The position numbers and the translations under genes are program-made. Below the pieces are notes generated by a model. That model was given only the letters and a program-made list of their open reading frames with translations, did not search any database and was not told the origin of the DNA. Shown one piece after another: positions 26,837 to 34,654 of a DNA stretch of 64,000 bases (positions are counted from its first letter, which is position 1; each line of letters begins with the position of its first letter). Source of the DNA: Gemmatimonadota bacterium (GTDB lineage: Bacteria; Latescibacterota; UBA2968; GCA-2709665); assembly GCA_028877215.1 (NCBI GenBank), contig JAPPFJ010000016.1, positions 1-64,000 on the forward strand. Direction: 5' to 3'.

Positions 26837-26903
26837 TTTGGAACCCATACCTGCGGCCGATCGCCGGCACAACGAATCGTCCAGACTATCGGAGTAAAGC
26901 ACG

Positions 26904-27950
26904 ATGAACAGAATGTGCACTCGCAATCTCATCGTACTGTCAGCCCTTGTCGCCACGGGGTCGATTTCAGGTTGTGCCGGCAGGAGCGTCTCCGTTCTCG
27001 TAACCCGTCCGGCCGACATCAATCTAAGCGAGTATAACAGGATCGCGATTGGCGAAATCAAGGGTTCCGGAAGCGGTTTCGTATCGAAACTGGATGATCT
27101 GGGTAAATTTCTGCAGGGCGTGGAATCCAGTGACACGTGGATCCGACGATTCGCCGCCGAGATGTCGCAGGCCCTCGCACAGTCCGATCAATTTGAAATT
27201 CTCGACTATGAGAGTCTGATGGCCGGACGCGGCAGGGAAGACGATATCGGAAACGTCGTGCTCATCTCGGGCGGCCTCCTGGCTTACGACTACGACGAGG
27301 AGGATACAAGCGAGGACGCAAAGGACAAAAAGACAAACAGGAAAACCAAAAGGCTGGAATACAGACGCAAGGGTACAGCACACGTCGAAGTTCAGCTGCG
27401 CGTCGTGGATCTGCAGACGTCCAGGATTCTGGCCAGCAGTAATTTTTCCGGGCGTAAAACGATAAGAACCTCCGGGAAGACTCCGGCGAAGGCCAGTATC
27501 GACAACGCAGATCGGCGGCGGCTCTTCGCCGCATGCCGGGCCGATATCGTGCAGGCCCTGGAACGGATGATCGTGCCATATACCGAACGCGTATTTGTAT
27601 CGTTTGAAACCGACAAGGGAATGCCTGAATTGGAAAGCGGTTTCAAAATGGTCCAGATGGGTAACTGGGACGCCGCGGTCGCCATCTTTCAGGAGACAAT
27701 ACGGACTTACTCCAATTCTCCCGAGATCCACAAGGCCTACTACAATCTTGGACTGAGCTGCATGTATTCGGACCGGTTCGACCAGGCGCGCGCCGCTCTA
27801 CAGGAGGCCTACGCCCGGAAGTCCAGTGGGAAATTCAGAAATGCCATCCTGGAATTAGGCAGACGTGAGGAAGAGAAACGCCGGCTTGACGAGCAGACGA
27901 CGATCGATCAGGGGACCGGGGAAAACAAGAAAACGGAGACCAAGCAATAA
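26904..27950 (+). CDS. Predicted outer-membrane lipoprotein with CsgG-like and TPR regions
   Basis: A 348-residue protein with a lipobox (ISGC, Cys24) after a short hydrophobic signal. Residues about 35-210 begin VTRPADINLSEYNRIAIGEI, recalling the N-terminal part of CsgG/LpoB-like lipoproteins that form nucleotide-binding-like folds in the periplasm. Residues about 240-310 contain two tetratricopeptide-like repeats (AVAIFQETIRTYSNSPEIHK, then AYYNLGLSCMYSDRFDQARA). A charged region (about 130-155) rich in Asp/Glu/Lys and a charged tail are poorly conserved in appearance. Function unknown; a scaffold role at the cell envelope is plausible. It lies 120 bases after the selenoprotein, separated by the terminator. 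Confidence 0.7.
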   Translation: MNRMCTRNLIVLSALVATGSISGCAGRSVSVLVTRPADINLSEYNRIAIGEIKGSGSGFVSKLDDLGKFLQGVESSDTWIRRFAAEMSQALAQSDQFEILDYESLMAGRGREDDIGNVVLISGGLLAYDYDEEDTSEDAKDKKTNRKTKRLEYRRKGTAHVEVQLRVVDLQTSRILASSNFSGRKTIRTSGKTPAKASIDNADRRRLFAACRADIVQALERMIVPYTERVFVSFETDKGMPELESGFKMVQMGNWDAAVAIFQETIRTYSNSPEIHKAYYNLGLSCMYSDRFDQARAALQEAYARKSSGKFRNAILELGRREEEKRRLDEQTTIDQGTGENKKTETKQ

Positions 27951-28022
27951 GGGCTCACGGCCTCCGTGTCGGCGGGGAGGCAGCCATCTTAGTATGTTCA
28001 CTGCTGAGGGAGGATTGAAGAG

Positions 28023-29390
28023 ATGCCAGTCACCAGAAGACAGTTTCTGAAGTCGGCGGCCGCGGTCAGCATTGGATTCCAGGGGCTGCAGAGCTACGTG
28101 ATCTGGGGGGAGACCCTTGGGGAGGGGATCGCCGTGGGCTACGGCCCCATGCTGCCGGATCCGGGCGGGATCATCGACCTGCCCAAGGGCTTTACCTACA
28201 GTGTGATCTCCCGCACCGGCGACGAGATGGACGATGGCCTGCGGGTGCCGGGCCTGCCCGACGCCATGGCCGCCTTTCCAGGTGCGGAGGGACGAACCCT
28301 GCTGGTCTGCAACCACGAACTCAGTGCGGGGGCCCACAAGGTCGGCGCCTTTGGCGATGAGAACGAGCGTCTCCGCAAAGTGCCTCGCGAGCGGTTCTAC
28401 GACTGGGGCCACGGCGACCCGCCCCAGGGAGGAACGACGACCTTCGTACTCGGCCCCGACGGTGAGTTGGAGAAACATTACCTCAGCCTGGCAGGCACCG
28501 TGCGCAACTGCGCCGGCGGCCTCACCCCCTGGGGGAGCTGGATCACCTGCGAAGAAACGACCCAGCGCGCCGACGACGACCACGAACAGGACCACGGGTA
28601 CAACTTCGAGGTCCCGGCAGGACCGGATACGGGGCCGGCGGAACCGGTTGCCTTGAAGGCGATGGGCCGCTTCAACCACGAGGCCGTGGCCGTCCATCCG
28701 GCGACGGGCATCGTCTATCAGACCGAAGACGCCGGCGACGGTCTCGTCTACCGCTACCTGCCCGACGAGCCCGGACGTCTCGCGGCCGGTGGCAGGCTGC
28801 AGGCGCTCATGGCCCTCGACCGGCCGAGCCTGGACACGGACAACCACGGGTCGCAGACCGTCGCTCCCGGGGACCGTCTGGCCGCGGCCTGGGTCGACAT
28901 GGAGGACGTGGAGTCACCGGAGAATGACCTGCGCGACCAGGGCTTCGACAAGGGCGCCGCCCGCTTCTCCCGCGGCGAGGGCATGTGGTACGGCCGGGAA
29001 GCCGTCTACTTCGCATGCACCAGCGGCGGCACGAAGAAGAAGGGACAGGTGTGGCGCTACGAGCCGAGCCCCAACGAGGGGACACCCGACGAAACCGCCG
29101 CGCCAGGAACCCTTGAGCTGTTCATCGAGCCCAACGACGGCAACCTGGTTGAGAACTGCGATAACCTCACGGTGGCGCCCTGGGGCGACCTCGTACTTTG
29201 CGAGGACGGCGGAGGGGACAACCATCTGGTAGGGGTCACGCCGGAGGGGCGGCTCTACAAGCTCGGCCGCAACGCCTTCAACGAGTCCGAGTTCGCCGGC
29301 GCCACGTTCTCGCCCGACGGCCGCACGCTCTACGCCAACATCCAGTCGCCCGGGATCACACTGGCCATCACCGGGCCGTGGACGGGCTGA
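28023..29390 (+). CDS. PhoX-family (DUF839) alkaline phosphatase-like protein
   Basis: A 455-residue protein with a twin-arginine-type signal (TRRQFLKSAAA, residues 4-14) and a DUF839/PhoX beta-propeller body. Recognisable family pieces are LLVCNHELSAG, RNCAGGLTPWGSWITCEET and GRFNHEAVAVHPATG, and the C-terminal NLTVAPWGDLVLCEDGGG and ATFSPDGRTLYANIQSPG. PhoX enzymes are periplasmic calcium/iron-dependent phosphatases that release phosphate from esters. It is preceded by a GGGAGGA ribosome binding site. Its third-codon-position GC is clearly higher than the surrounding genes, suggesting separate history. Specificity not provable. Confidence 0.88.
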   Translation: MPVTRRQFLKSAAAVSIGFQGLQSYVIWGETLGEGIAVGYGPMLPDPGGIIDLPKGFTYSVISRTGDEMDDGLRVPGLPDAMAAFPGAEGRTLLVCNHELSAGAHKVGAFGDENERLRKVPRERFYDWGHGDPPQGGTTTFVLGPDGELEKHYLSLAGTVRNCAGGLTPWGSWITCEETTQRADDDHEQDHGYNFEVPAGPDTGPAEPVALKAMGRFNHEAVAVHPATGIVYQTEDAGDGLVYRYLPDEPGRLAAGGRLQALMALDRPSLDTDNHGSQTVAPGDRLAAAWVDMEDVESPENDLRDQGFDKGAARFSRGEGMWYGREAVYFACTSGGTKKKGQVWRYEPSPNEGTPDETAAPGTLELFIEPNDGNLVENCDNLTVAPWGDLVLCEDGGGDNHLVGVTPEGRLYKLGRNAFNESEFAGATFSPDGRTLYANIQSPGITLAITGPWTG

Positions 29391-29474
29391 GCCACGGCCC
29401 TGGTCAAGTCACTGGCGCCGCCGCGACCGGAAGAACGAGAATCGGCGGTGTGGCGTGGAGGGTATACGTTCACC

Positions 29475-30266
29475 ATGTCAATGCCAACTACACGCAAGGC
29501 GCCCGACCCCAAAGCCTGCGCCGTCGCCCGGGCGGTTGGCGAAGCGGTCCGCCCGAACCGGGTCATCCTGTTCGGCTCTCGAGCCCGCGGCGACTACAGC
29601 CCGCATTCGGATATCGACCTGCTCATCATCACCGACGCTGACACCAAGGGCCAAAAAAAGTATCAAGACACGAGCGAGACAGCTCACCGCAAGGCGGAGG
29701 AACTGTATGGCGACTTAATCTGCGTCGATCTGGGCGAGAAGGCCTTCCACGACGGTCGCCGGGCGCGAAACCACGTGGCGGGACAGGCCGCCCGCGACGG
29801 TTTTGACGGGAACGGTGACAAAGTAGACTACGAAAACCCGGAACCGTCCAACTGGCCCGATGTACGGCAGCGCATCGCCAATGCCAGGCGGAGTCTCAGA
29901 GATCTGGAAGTCCTTGTGGAAGACTCCCGGTCTTCTCAGGAACTGATCGGGTTTACCGCACAGCAGGCAATGGAAAACGCGCTGAAAGGGTGGATTTCAG
30001 CGCTTGATGCCGACTATCGTAACACGCACGATCTGGCGAAGCTTGCCGCAATCGTGCGACAGCATCCCGATGAAATCCATGCGCCGGCCGGTGAGAAGCT
30101 GGCGTGGCTTACCCGGTACGCTGTACGATACGGCTATGCAGACGCGCAGGTGGTCATCGATGATCGCGATGCGCTGCTTTCGGCGGTGACCGAAACCGTT
30201 GAGGCAATTATCGCCCGCATACGTGCGCTGAATGCAGCACCGGCAGGGGAGCCTGGAACCGAATAG
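29475..30266 (+). CDS. Fused nucleotidyltransferase-HEPN protein, copy 1
   Basis: A 263-residue two-domain protein. Residues about 10-105 are a minimal nucleotidyltransferase (MNT) with GSRARGD (Gly34-Ser35) and HSDIDLL (Asp46, Asp48). Residues about 125-263 are a HEPN domain with FTAQQAMENALKGWISAL and NTHDLAKLAAIV. In MNT-HEPN toxin-antitoxin systems the two domains are separate proteins, the MNT enzyme AMPylating and inactivating the HEPN RNase. Here they are one chain, and the Rx4-6H catalytic motif of toxic HEPN proteins is not evident, so the HEPN part may instead bind nucleotide or partner. The ATG at 29475 is favoured over an upstream GTG. A strong terminator follows. A diverged copy lies at 33139. 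Confidence 0.85.
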   Translation: MSMPTTRKAPDPKACAVARAVGEAVRPNRVILFGSRARGDYSPHSDIDLLIITDADTKGQKKYQDTSETAHRKAEELYGDLICVDLGEKAFHDGRRARNHVAGQAARDGFDGNGDKVDYENPEPSNWPDVRQRIANARRSLRDLEVLVEDSRSSQELIGFTAQQAMENALKGWISALDADYRNTHDLAKLAAIVRQHPDEIHAPAGEKLAWLTRYAVRYGYADAQVVIDDRDALLSAVTETVEAIIARIRALNAAPAGEPGTE

Positions 30267-30319
30267 GGACGACCGTAGGTCAAGCGTCCAACGCTTTTTT
30301 GCGTTCGTGCATCAAGAAT

Positions 30320-30354
30320 GAGGGTCGGAGCTGCTCAAGCTCCGACCCTCATTT
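30320..30354 (+). terminator. Rho-independent terminator after nucleotidyltransferase-HEPN copy 1
   Basis: GAGGGTCGGAGCT (30320-30332), a five-base loop and AGCTCCGACCCTC (30338-30350) make a perfect 13-bp stem followed by ATTTT. Confidence 0.9.
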
Positions 30355-30796
30355 TGCTTAAGAATGCCTACCGGTGCCGCCGGCCTGGTTCTTACGCCTT
30401 CCCTCACATCGGCTATCGCCCCCACAGAGCCTCATCACCCAAGTCGAAACGCCACCAATCGGCTGGCGTCGCGCCTCCTCGTCAATGACTCCTGCGAACA
30501 GCCGGACTGACCCGTGCGCTCCCTGCGAATGATGGGCATACCACGCATATCGTCTCGAGCAAGTTTACTTGGTCCCCCGTCTGAATTGCGAGTCCGGTCC
30601 GGACGGATTTCCGCATCTCGTACCTCTGCAGAATCCAATGTATGGGTGGGTTCGCGTGGCGAAACGGCTGAATATGCCAGTGGCTGGAATGTCAGCAATA
30701 CTTCAACAAAAAATGTGTCAAAAATCACAACTAATTTAACAACAATACTACAAATCGACGTCGGGAACTTCCCGCTTGAACAGGTGTTCAATCTAA
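30355..30796. other. Non-coding stretch in the accessory island
   Basis: About 440 bases with no recognisable gene on either strand. Open frames here (for example antisense 30435-30854) have no family resemblance and cross the MITE end. The part from 30700 to 30790 is AT-rich (caaaaaatgtgtcaaaaatc), unlike the surrounding sequence. Confidence 0.5.
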
Positions 30797-30982
30797 GAAG
30801 CTGTTCTAAAATTCGCGGTGCGTTCCCAAGCGCGAGCGAAAGGGTGTCGGTCAAGGCGGGCGAATTCGCCTAAGAGAGGCGAGCAAGCGCAGCCACGACC
30901 TCTCAATACGGGTGGATTTGACCAACGCAGACCGACGCCTTTGCAGCCGCGCGACGACCGCCGGGGATTTTAGAACAGCTTC
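30797..30982. mobile_element. 186-bp MITE with 16-bp perfect inverted repeats and TAA duplication
   Basis: GAAGCTGTTCTAAAAT at 30797-30812 is exactly complementary to ATTTTAGAACAGCTTC at 30967-30982, and the element is flanked on both sides by TAA (30794-30796 and 30983-30985). Three-base TNA duplications are typical of some IS5-group transposases, and the ends resemble that group. The 186 bases contain no transposase, so this is a non-autonomous miniature element. The interior contains further short palindromic words (gcgggcgaattcgcc). Confidence 0.85.
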
Positions 30983-30985
30983 TAA

Positions 30986-31267
30986 ACCAACGACGCGTGC
31001 GGCCTCGCACTGAACGGATGGAGGCGTTTCACCGAGTGGGATAGCGGGCACTACACCATTGCATTGACGGCAAAGTGCGCAACGACGTCGACCAGGGATG
31101 GCGGCGGCACAGGTCGGAGCCGATGTCCGGCTTCGGCCCTGGGGGCCGGGTTGGGATCGTTGCCGCTACTGTCCGTTCCGTCCAGTTGGTGCCCGCCGGG
31201 GAGGGTGTGACAGCTTTGTAATGCACATTCCGGCCAGCCACCTAAAAGAACACAGGAGATCGATTTC
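30986..31267. other. Non-coding gap between the MITE and the lipoprotein gene
   Basis: No gene recognised in these 280 bases. The last part carries the ribosome binding site ACAGGAGA for the lipoprotein gene. A short open stretch around 31030-31200 encodes nothing recognisable. Confidence 0.5.
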
Positions 31268-32170
31268 ATGCGCAACTCAAACCGCAAGACTGTGCGGCTG
31301 CTGATCGCATCCATTTCGATGTTTTCGCTCAACGTCGGCCTTACCGCATGCGGCGGCAAGGGCCTGGGTTCCGAAAGCGGTTCCTTCGTGAGCGACGGCA
31401 ATAGCCGCGGTGTATTCAAGTCCATTCAGTTGGCGAAGGACGAGAGCTTTTCGGGTCTTCTGAAAGACACCGAAGTTGCGGTCCTCTTCGACCCGGTGAA
31501 CCGCAAGTTCGTCGGACGGCTGCGCAATGAAGCCACCGCCGCCGTCTGTGACGTCAGAGCCTCGGTTCTGCTGGACGGCGCCTTGACCGTCAACACCACG
31601 ACGTCAGGCATACCGTACAATTTGGCAGGACTAACCCGCGATGGCCGCGCGAGCTTCGAGTTCCAGGTTTCCGACGCCTCCTTTAATGCGTGGAGCTTCC
31701 AGGTCGAGACCTTCGGATGCAGCAGCGCGCCCTCGGGGACGGAAAGCGGTTCAGGCGAAGGTTCGGGCGAGCACGGCGGTTCGGGAGAGGGCGGTTCCGG
31801 CGAAGGCCCTGGCGAGCACGGCGGTTCGGGCGAAGGCTCAGGAGAGGGCGGCTCCGGTGAAGGCTCCGAGGGTTCGCCGCCCATACCGATTACGGAACCC
31901 TACTCCGGTACGTTTCAGAACCAGAACTTCGAGTTCGTCTACGACGCCACAACCCGCGCGTTCCGGGGAACCGTGGAAAATCCCACCGGCCTGACCATCT
32001 GCCAGTCGCGGACCGAGATCCACGCGAGCGCCGGCAACCGGGTCATTGAATTAGGACCGACGATACCGGTGGATCTGGCGCCTGGCGACCTCATCAAGAT
32101 CGTCATGTCGGCGCCTGGCCACGCGGTGGATACCTACGTGTTGCACCCTGAATCGAGCCCCTGTCAATAA
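31268..32170 (+). CDS. Lipoprotein with two duplicated domains and a Gly/Ser/Glu-rich linker
   Basis: A 300-residue predicted lipoprotein (lipobox LTAC, Cys28). Residues about 61-151 and 212-299 are related: FSGLLKDTEVAVLFDPVNR aligns with YSGTFQNQNFEFVYDATTR, and each is followed by FxGxxxN and a cysteine (Cys94, Cys245). Each copy ends with a second cysteine (Cys151, Cys299), so each probably has one disulfide. Between them, residues 158-203 are an almost pure linker of GSGEGSGEHG-type repeats. No known family is recognised. It is likely a surface lipoprotein with two beta-sandwich modules held apart by a flexible acidic spacer. It starts behind ACAGGAGA inside the accessory island. Confidence 0.8.
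   Translation: MRNSNRKTVRLLIASISMFSLNVGLTACGGKGLGSESGSFVSDGNSRGVFKSIQLAKDESFSGLLKDTEVAVLFDPVNRKFVGRLRNEATAAVCDVRASVLLDGALTVNTTTSGIPYNLAGLTRDGRASFEFQVSDASFNAWSFQVETFGCSSAPSGTESGSGEGSGEHGGSGEGGSGEGPGEHGGSGEGSGEGGSGEGSEGSPPIPITEPYSGTFQNQNFEFVYDATTRAFRGTVENPTGLTICQSRTEIHASAGNRVIELGPTIPVDLAPGDLIKIVMSAPGHAVDTYVLHPESSPCQ
31739..31880 (+). repeat. Coding tandem repeat (GSGEG linker)
   Basis: The linker is encoded by imperfect repeats of units such as ggcgagcacggcggttcggg and gagggcggttccggcgaagg. Period slips in multiples of three preserve the frame. It is the kind of tract that varies in length between strains. Confidence 0.8.
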
Positions 32171-32238
32171 CGAGAGGTCGCCAGGGCCGCATAGGCCATA
32201 TCGACAAGGAGCATCTGATAAACCGCACTACGAGAACG

Positions 32239-32275
32239 AGGGCCGAGGCTATGTATAAATGCCTCGATCCTTCAT
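32239..32275 (+). terminator. Terminator-like hairpin after the duplicated-domain lipoprotein
   Basis: AGGGCCGAGGC and GCCTCGATCCTT form an imperfect stem (six perfect inner pairs, then mismatch and wobble) followed by TTCATTGTTT. It belongs to the same hairpin style as those at 26800, 33993 and 36173. Confidence 0.5.
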
Positions 32276-32296
32276 TGTTTCCCAATCATGTTTTCC

Positions 32297-32607
32297 AGCG
32301 ACTGCGCCATCGCGGCTTCGCTACATTTGGCCGCAACTGTGTGTTTCCACAATAGGCCGCGGAATTATCCGCGAAATGTTCTCCTCACATCTGTGCCCGC
32401 CCTCTCAGGGAACTTTTCTGAAGCCGGGTTGGGCATTCCCGTCTGCCCGTCTACCTGTTTTTCCGCGCCAATTCAGTCATAAAACAGCTTGCGGCGTTAA
32501 TAAAGGACGCCCCGTTTTGTCCGCAGGCCCCGTCTTCGAACCGGCGGTTAGCCGATGTCCGCCAGGCGCGTCTGCGTATTTTGCGGGACGAAGGATTTTT
32601 TCCATCT
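32297..32607. repeat. Duplicated non-coding block, copy A
   Basis: This block is related along its length to 34050-34402. Shared stretches include atcgcggcttcg, tacatttggccgca, attcccgtctgcccgtct, gcaggccccgt and gcgtattttgcg, in the same order with diverged spacers. No gene was recognised. It may be a decayed mobile or regulatory unit that travels with the nucleotidyltransferase-HEPN genes. Confidence 0.65.
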
Positions 32608-32761
32608 GTGTCTGCCTTTTTGAAGGACCCTGTATTTCAGCCGCAATAATGCCCTGTGTGCTCGAATTCCGTATATTGATTTGACTGACATCGAATGCAA
32701 GTGGGTTATTCTTCCGTCCCTCTGATTGGGCGATGGAAAGAACCTCCATTGAGGAAACCCG

Positions 32762-33001
32762 GTCAACACGATTCAAACGATAGACGACCTCATTCGCATC
32801 CTGGACGACAAACCTGAATGGGCCGATGCCCTGCGTGGCCGGTCATTGACGTAGGAACTGATTGAATTTTCTGAAATGTTCACACAGTTTGCAGCAGAGG
32901 TGCAGAGGTTCGTCGAGACCACCAACCGGTGCTCTGCCGCGCTCGATAACAGCGTGGCGTCTATCCAGGACGATGTTGTTGTGTCGTCGTCCGCACTATA
33001 G
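32762..33001 (+). pseudogene. Broken gene: HPEW-type N-terminal fragment with internal TAG
   Basis: Read from 32762, the frame gives VNTIQTIDDLIRILDDKPEW and then ADALRGRSLT, followed by TAG at 32852-32854, ELIEFSEMFTQFAAEVQRFV and a stop at 32999-33001. The pattern 'LL-ILDEHPEW-ALR--LLT-ELL--P--F--F-' is the usual start of proteins with a coiled coil before a nuclease-like domain in many uncultured bacteria. Here the start codon is missing, there is an in-frame stop at a conserved position, and the rest of the protein is absent. It is therefore called a remnant. Confidence 0.6.
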
Positions 33002-33064
33002 GCCGCTGATCGTTCGCGTTTCCGCATCGAAAATCCTATCGATGAGGAGTCGCCATCCGTGCCC

Positions 33065-33094
33065 TCACTCTCCCGGGTCCGCCGTTATGGCCGG
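33065..33094. repeat. Copy of the lon 3'-end sequence
   Basis: Thirty bases (tcactctcccgggtccgccg and on) match the last codons and stop of lon at 36249-36278 at 27 of 30 positions. In the present location they are non-coding and lie upstream of the second nucleotidyltransferase-HEPN gene. Confidence 0.65.
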
Positions 33095-33138
33095 ACGACC
33101 GGAATAAGACTGCGCAACTCGGAAGGTCTACGTTGACC

Positions 33139-33936
33139 ATGCCAAAGCTACCGACACCCAAGGCGCCCGACCCGAAAGCCTGCGCCGTAGCCACGGCGGT
33201 TGGCGAGGCGGTCCGCCCTGACCGGGTCATTCTGTTCGGACCGCGCGCACGGGGCGACTACAGCACGCATTCGGACATCGACCTGCTCGTCATCACCGAC
33301 TCCGATTCCACGGACCGGCAGGAGTACCAGGACATGAGCGCGGCGGCCCACCGCAGAGTCGAAGAATTGTACGGCAGTCCGATCGGCGTCGATCTGGTCC
33401 ACCTGAGCGAGCGGGCCTTCCACGACGGTCGCCGGGCGCGAAACCATGTGGCAGGCCAAGCCGTTCGTGATGGATTCGACGGAAACGGTGACAAAGTAGA
33501 ATACGACAACCCGGAACCGTCCAACTGGCCTGACATCCGGCGGCGTATCGCCAATGCTGAGCGCGAACTCGGCGCTCTAAAGGTTCTCGTAGAGGCCAAT
33601 TCCGCTCAGGAAGCCATCGGGTTTCACGCACAGCAGGCAATGGAAAACGCGCTGAAAGGGTGGATTTCTGCGCTTGACGTAGACTACGGCAACACCCACG
33701 ATCTGGCGACGCTTGCCGCTATCGTTCGGCGGCATCCCGGCGAATGCCACATCCCGGCCGGTGAAAAGCTGGCGTGGCTGACCGCGTATGCCGTGCGGTA
33801 CCGATACTCAGACCCACAGGTGGTCATCGAAGACCGCGATGCGCTACTTTCGGCGGTGACCGAAACCGTCGAGGCAGTCATTGCCCGCATACGTGCGCTG
33901 AATGAAACAGCGGCAGAGGCGCCCGGGACCGAATAG
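33139..33936 (+). CDS. Fused nucleotidyltransferase-HEPN protein, copy 2 (GS motif altered to GP)
   Basis: A 265-residue paralogue of the gene at 29475 with the same two domains. The conserved Gly-Ser of the nucleotidyltransferase loop is Gly34-Pro35 (FGPRARGD), although HSDIDLL (two Asp) is kept. A three-residue stretch (VHLSE) before AFHDGRRARNHVAGQA is longer than in copy 1. The HEPN part (FHAQQAMENALKGWISAL, NTHDLATLAAIV) is nearly identical. The Ser-to-Pro change may reduce transferase activity, so this copy may be diverging in function. Sequences flanking it are duplicated near lon. The ATG at 33139 is chosen over TTG at 33133. Confidence 0.83.
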   Translation: MPKLPTPKAPDPKACAVATAVGEAVRPDRVILFGPRARGDYSTHSDIDLLVITDSDSTDRQEYQDMSAAAHRRVEELYGSPIGVDLVHLSERAFHDGRRARNHVAGQAVRDGFDGNGDKVEYDNPEPSNWPDIRRRIANAERELGALKVLVEANSAQEAIGFHAQQAMENALKGWISALDVDYGNTHDLATLAAIVRRHPGECHIPAGEKLAWLTAYAVRYRYSDPQVVIEDRDALLSAVTETVEAVIARIRALNETAAEAPGTE

Positions 33937-33945
33937 CAACGTCAG

Positions 33946-34030
33946 GTCTTCTCCACGTCACCAGACGAATCTGATGTACGTAGTTGACTCGCAGGGTCGA
34001 AGCCGCTATCGTGCGCTTCGGCCCTTTTTC
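33946..34030 (+). repeat. Duplicated block with terminator, related to 36128-36216
   Basis: Begins gtcttctccacgt and ends in the hairpin AGGGTCGAAGC (33993-34003) with GCTTCGGCCCT (34015-34025) and a T run, so it also serves as the terminator for nucleotidyltransferase-HEPN copy 2. The same order of words is found at 36128-36216 just beyond the lon stop. Confidence 0.7.
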
Positions 34031-34049
34031 TATGTCCAAACGCCGTTTA

Positions 34050-34402
34050 CAGCTACTGCGAAATCGCGGCTTCGTTACATTTGGCCGCAGTATCATCCGC
34101 GAAATGGTCGCCCTCACATTTGCGCCCACTCGCTGAGGAAGCTTTTTTAAAGGTGGGGCATACATTCCCGTCTGCCCGTCTCATTGTCCTACCAGCAGAA
34201 TTCAGACTGATCAGGTTGAGATACGGCGTCGGGATCCGGCCATCCAGGAGCGAGTAGACGACATCAGCGCCCTGACGTTGAAATTCACACCGGAGGATCG
34301 TCAGACACCCGTTCCGTTGCAGGCCCCGTTTTCGAACTGGATGTGAGCCGAAGTCCGCTGGGCGCGTCCGCGTATTTTGCGTGACGAGGGGTCTTTTGCA
34401 TC
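34050..34402. repeat. Duplicated non-coding block, copy B
   Basis: Counterpart of 32297-32607 (see that entry). Here the block is longer by an extra stretch around 34195-34310. It contains aggtggggcatacattcccg, a relative of the 30-base repeat at 43341 and 60783. No intact gene. Confidence 0.65.
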
Positions 34403-34561
34403 TTGACGGATTGTGTTGCGACTTTGCGATGGGGGATGTACTTTTGCCCCGGAATTCGGATGCTGTTGAGAAATCATCAACCATGGCACTTGATGCCCAC
34501 GACTGCCCCACCAGCGTCAGGACCTGGCACCGTAACTTTAGCGAAGGGAGAGTAATAACCC

Positions 34562-34590
34562 TTGACAGTTGAAATATAAACCCCTATAAT
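34562..34590 (+). promoter_or_regulatory. Perfect-consensus sigma-70 promoter for the toxin-antitoxin pair
   Basis: TTGACA (34562-34567), exactly 17 bases, then TATAAT (34585-34590): both hexamers are the full consensus. The surrounding region 34550-34645 is much more AT-rich than the rest of the window. Such a strong promoter usually implies repression, for example by the downstream antitoxin; a short palindromic TTAATTAA overlaps the start region and is a candidate operator. Confidence 0.8.
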
Positions 34591-34654
34591 TTAATTAATC
34601 CGTTAGATATTTATACCAAAGTACAGGGGGTTTTGTATTACCAAGAGCCAGCAT

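Noticed and set aside
31739..31880. Possible CRISPR or minisatellite
   Set aside because: The repeats are in-frame codons for the GSGEG linker of a lipoprotein, with no spacer structure.
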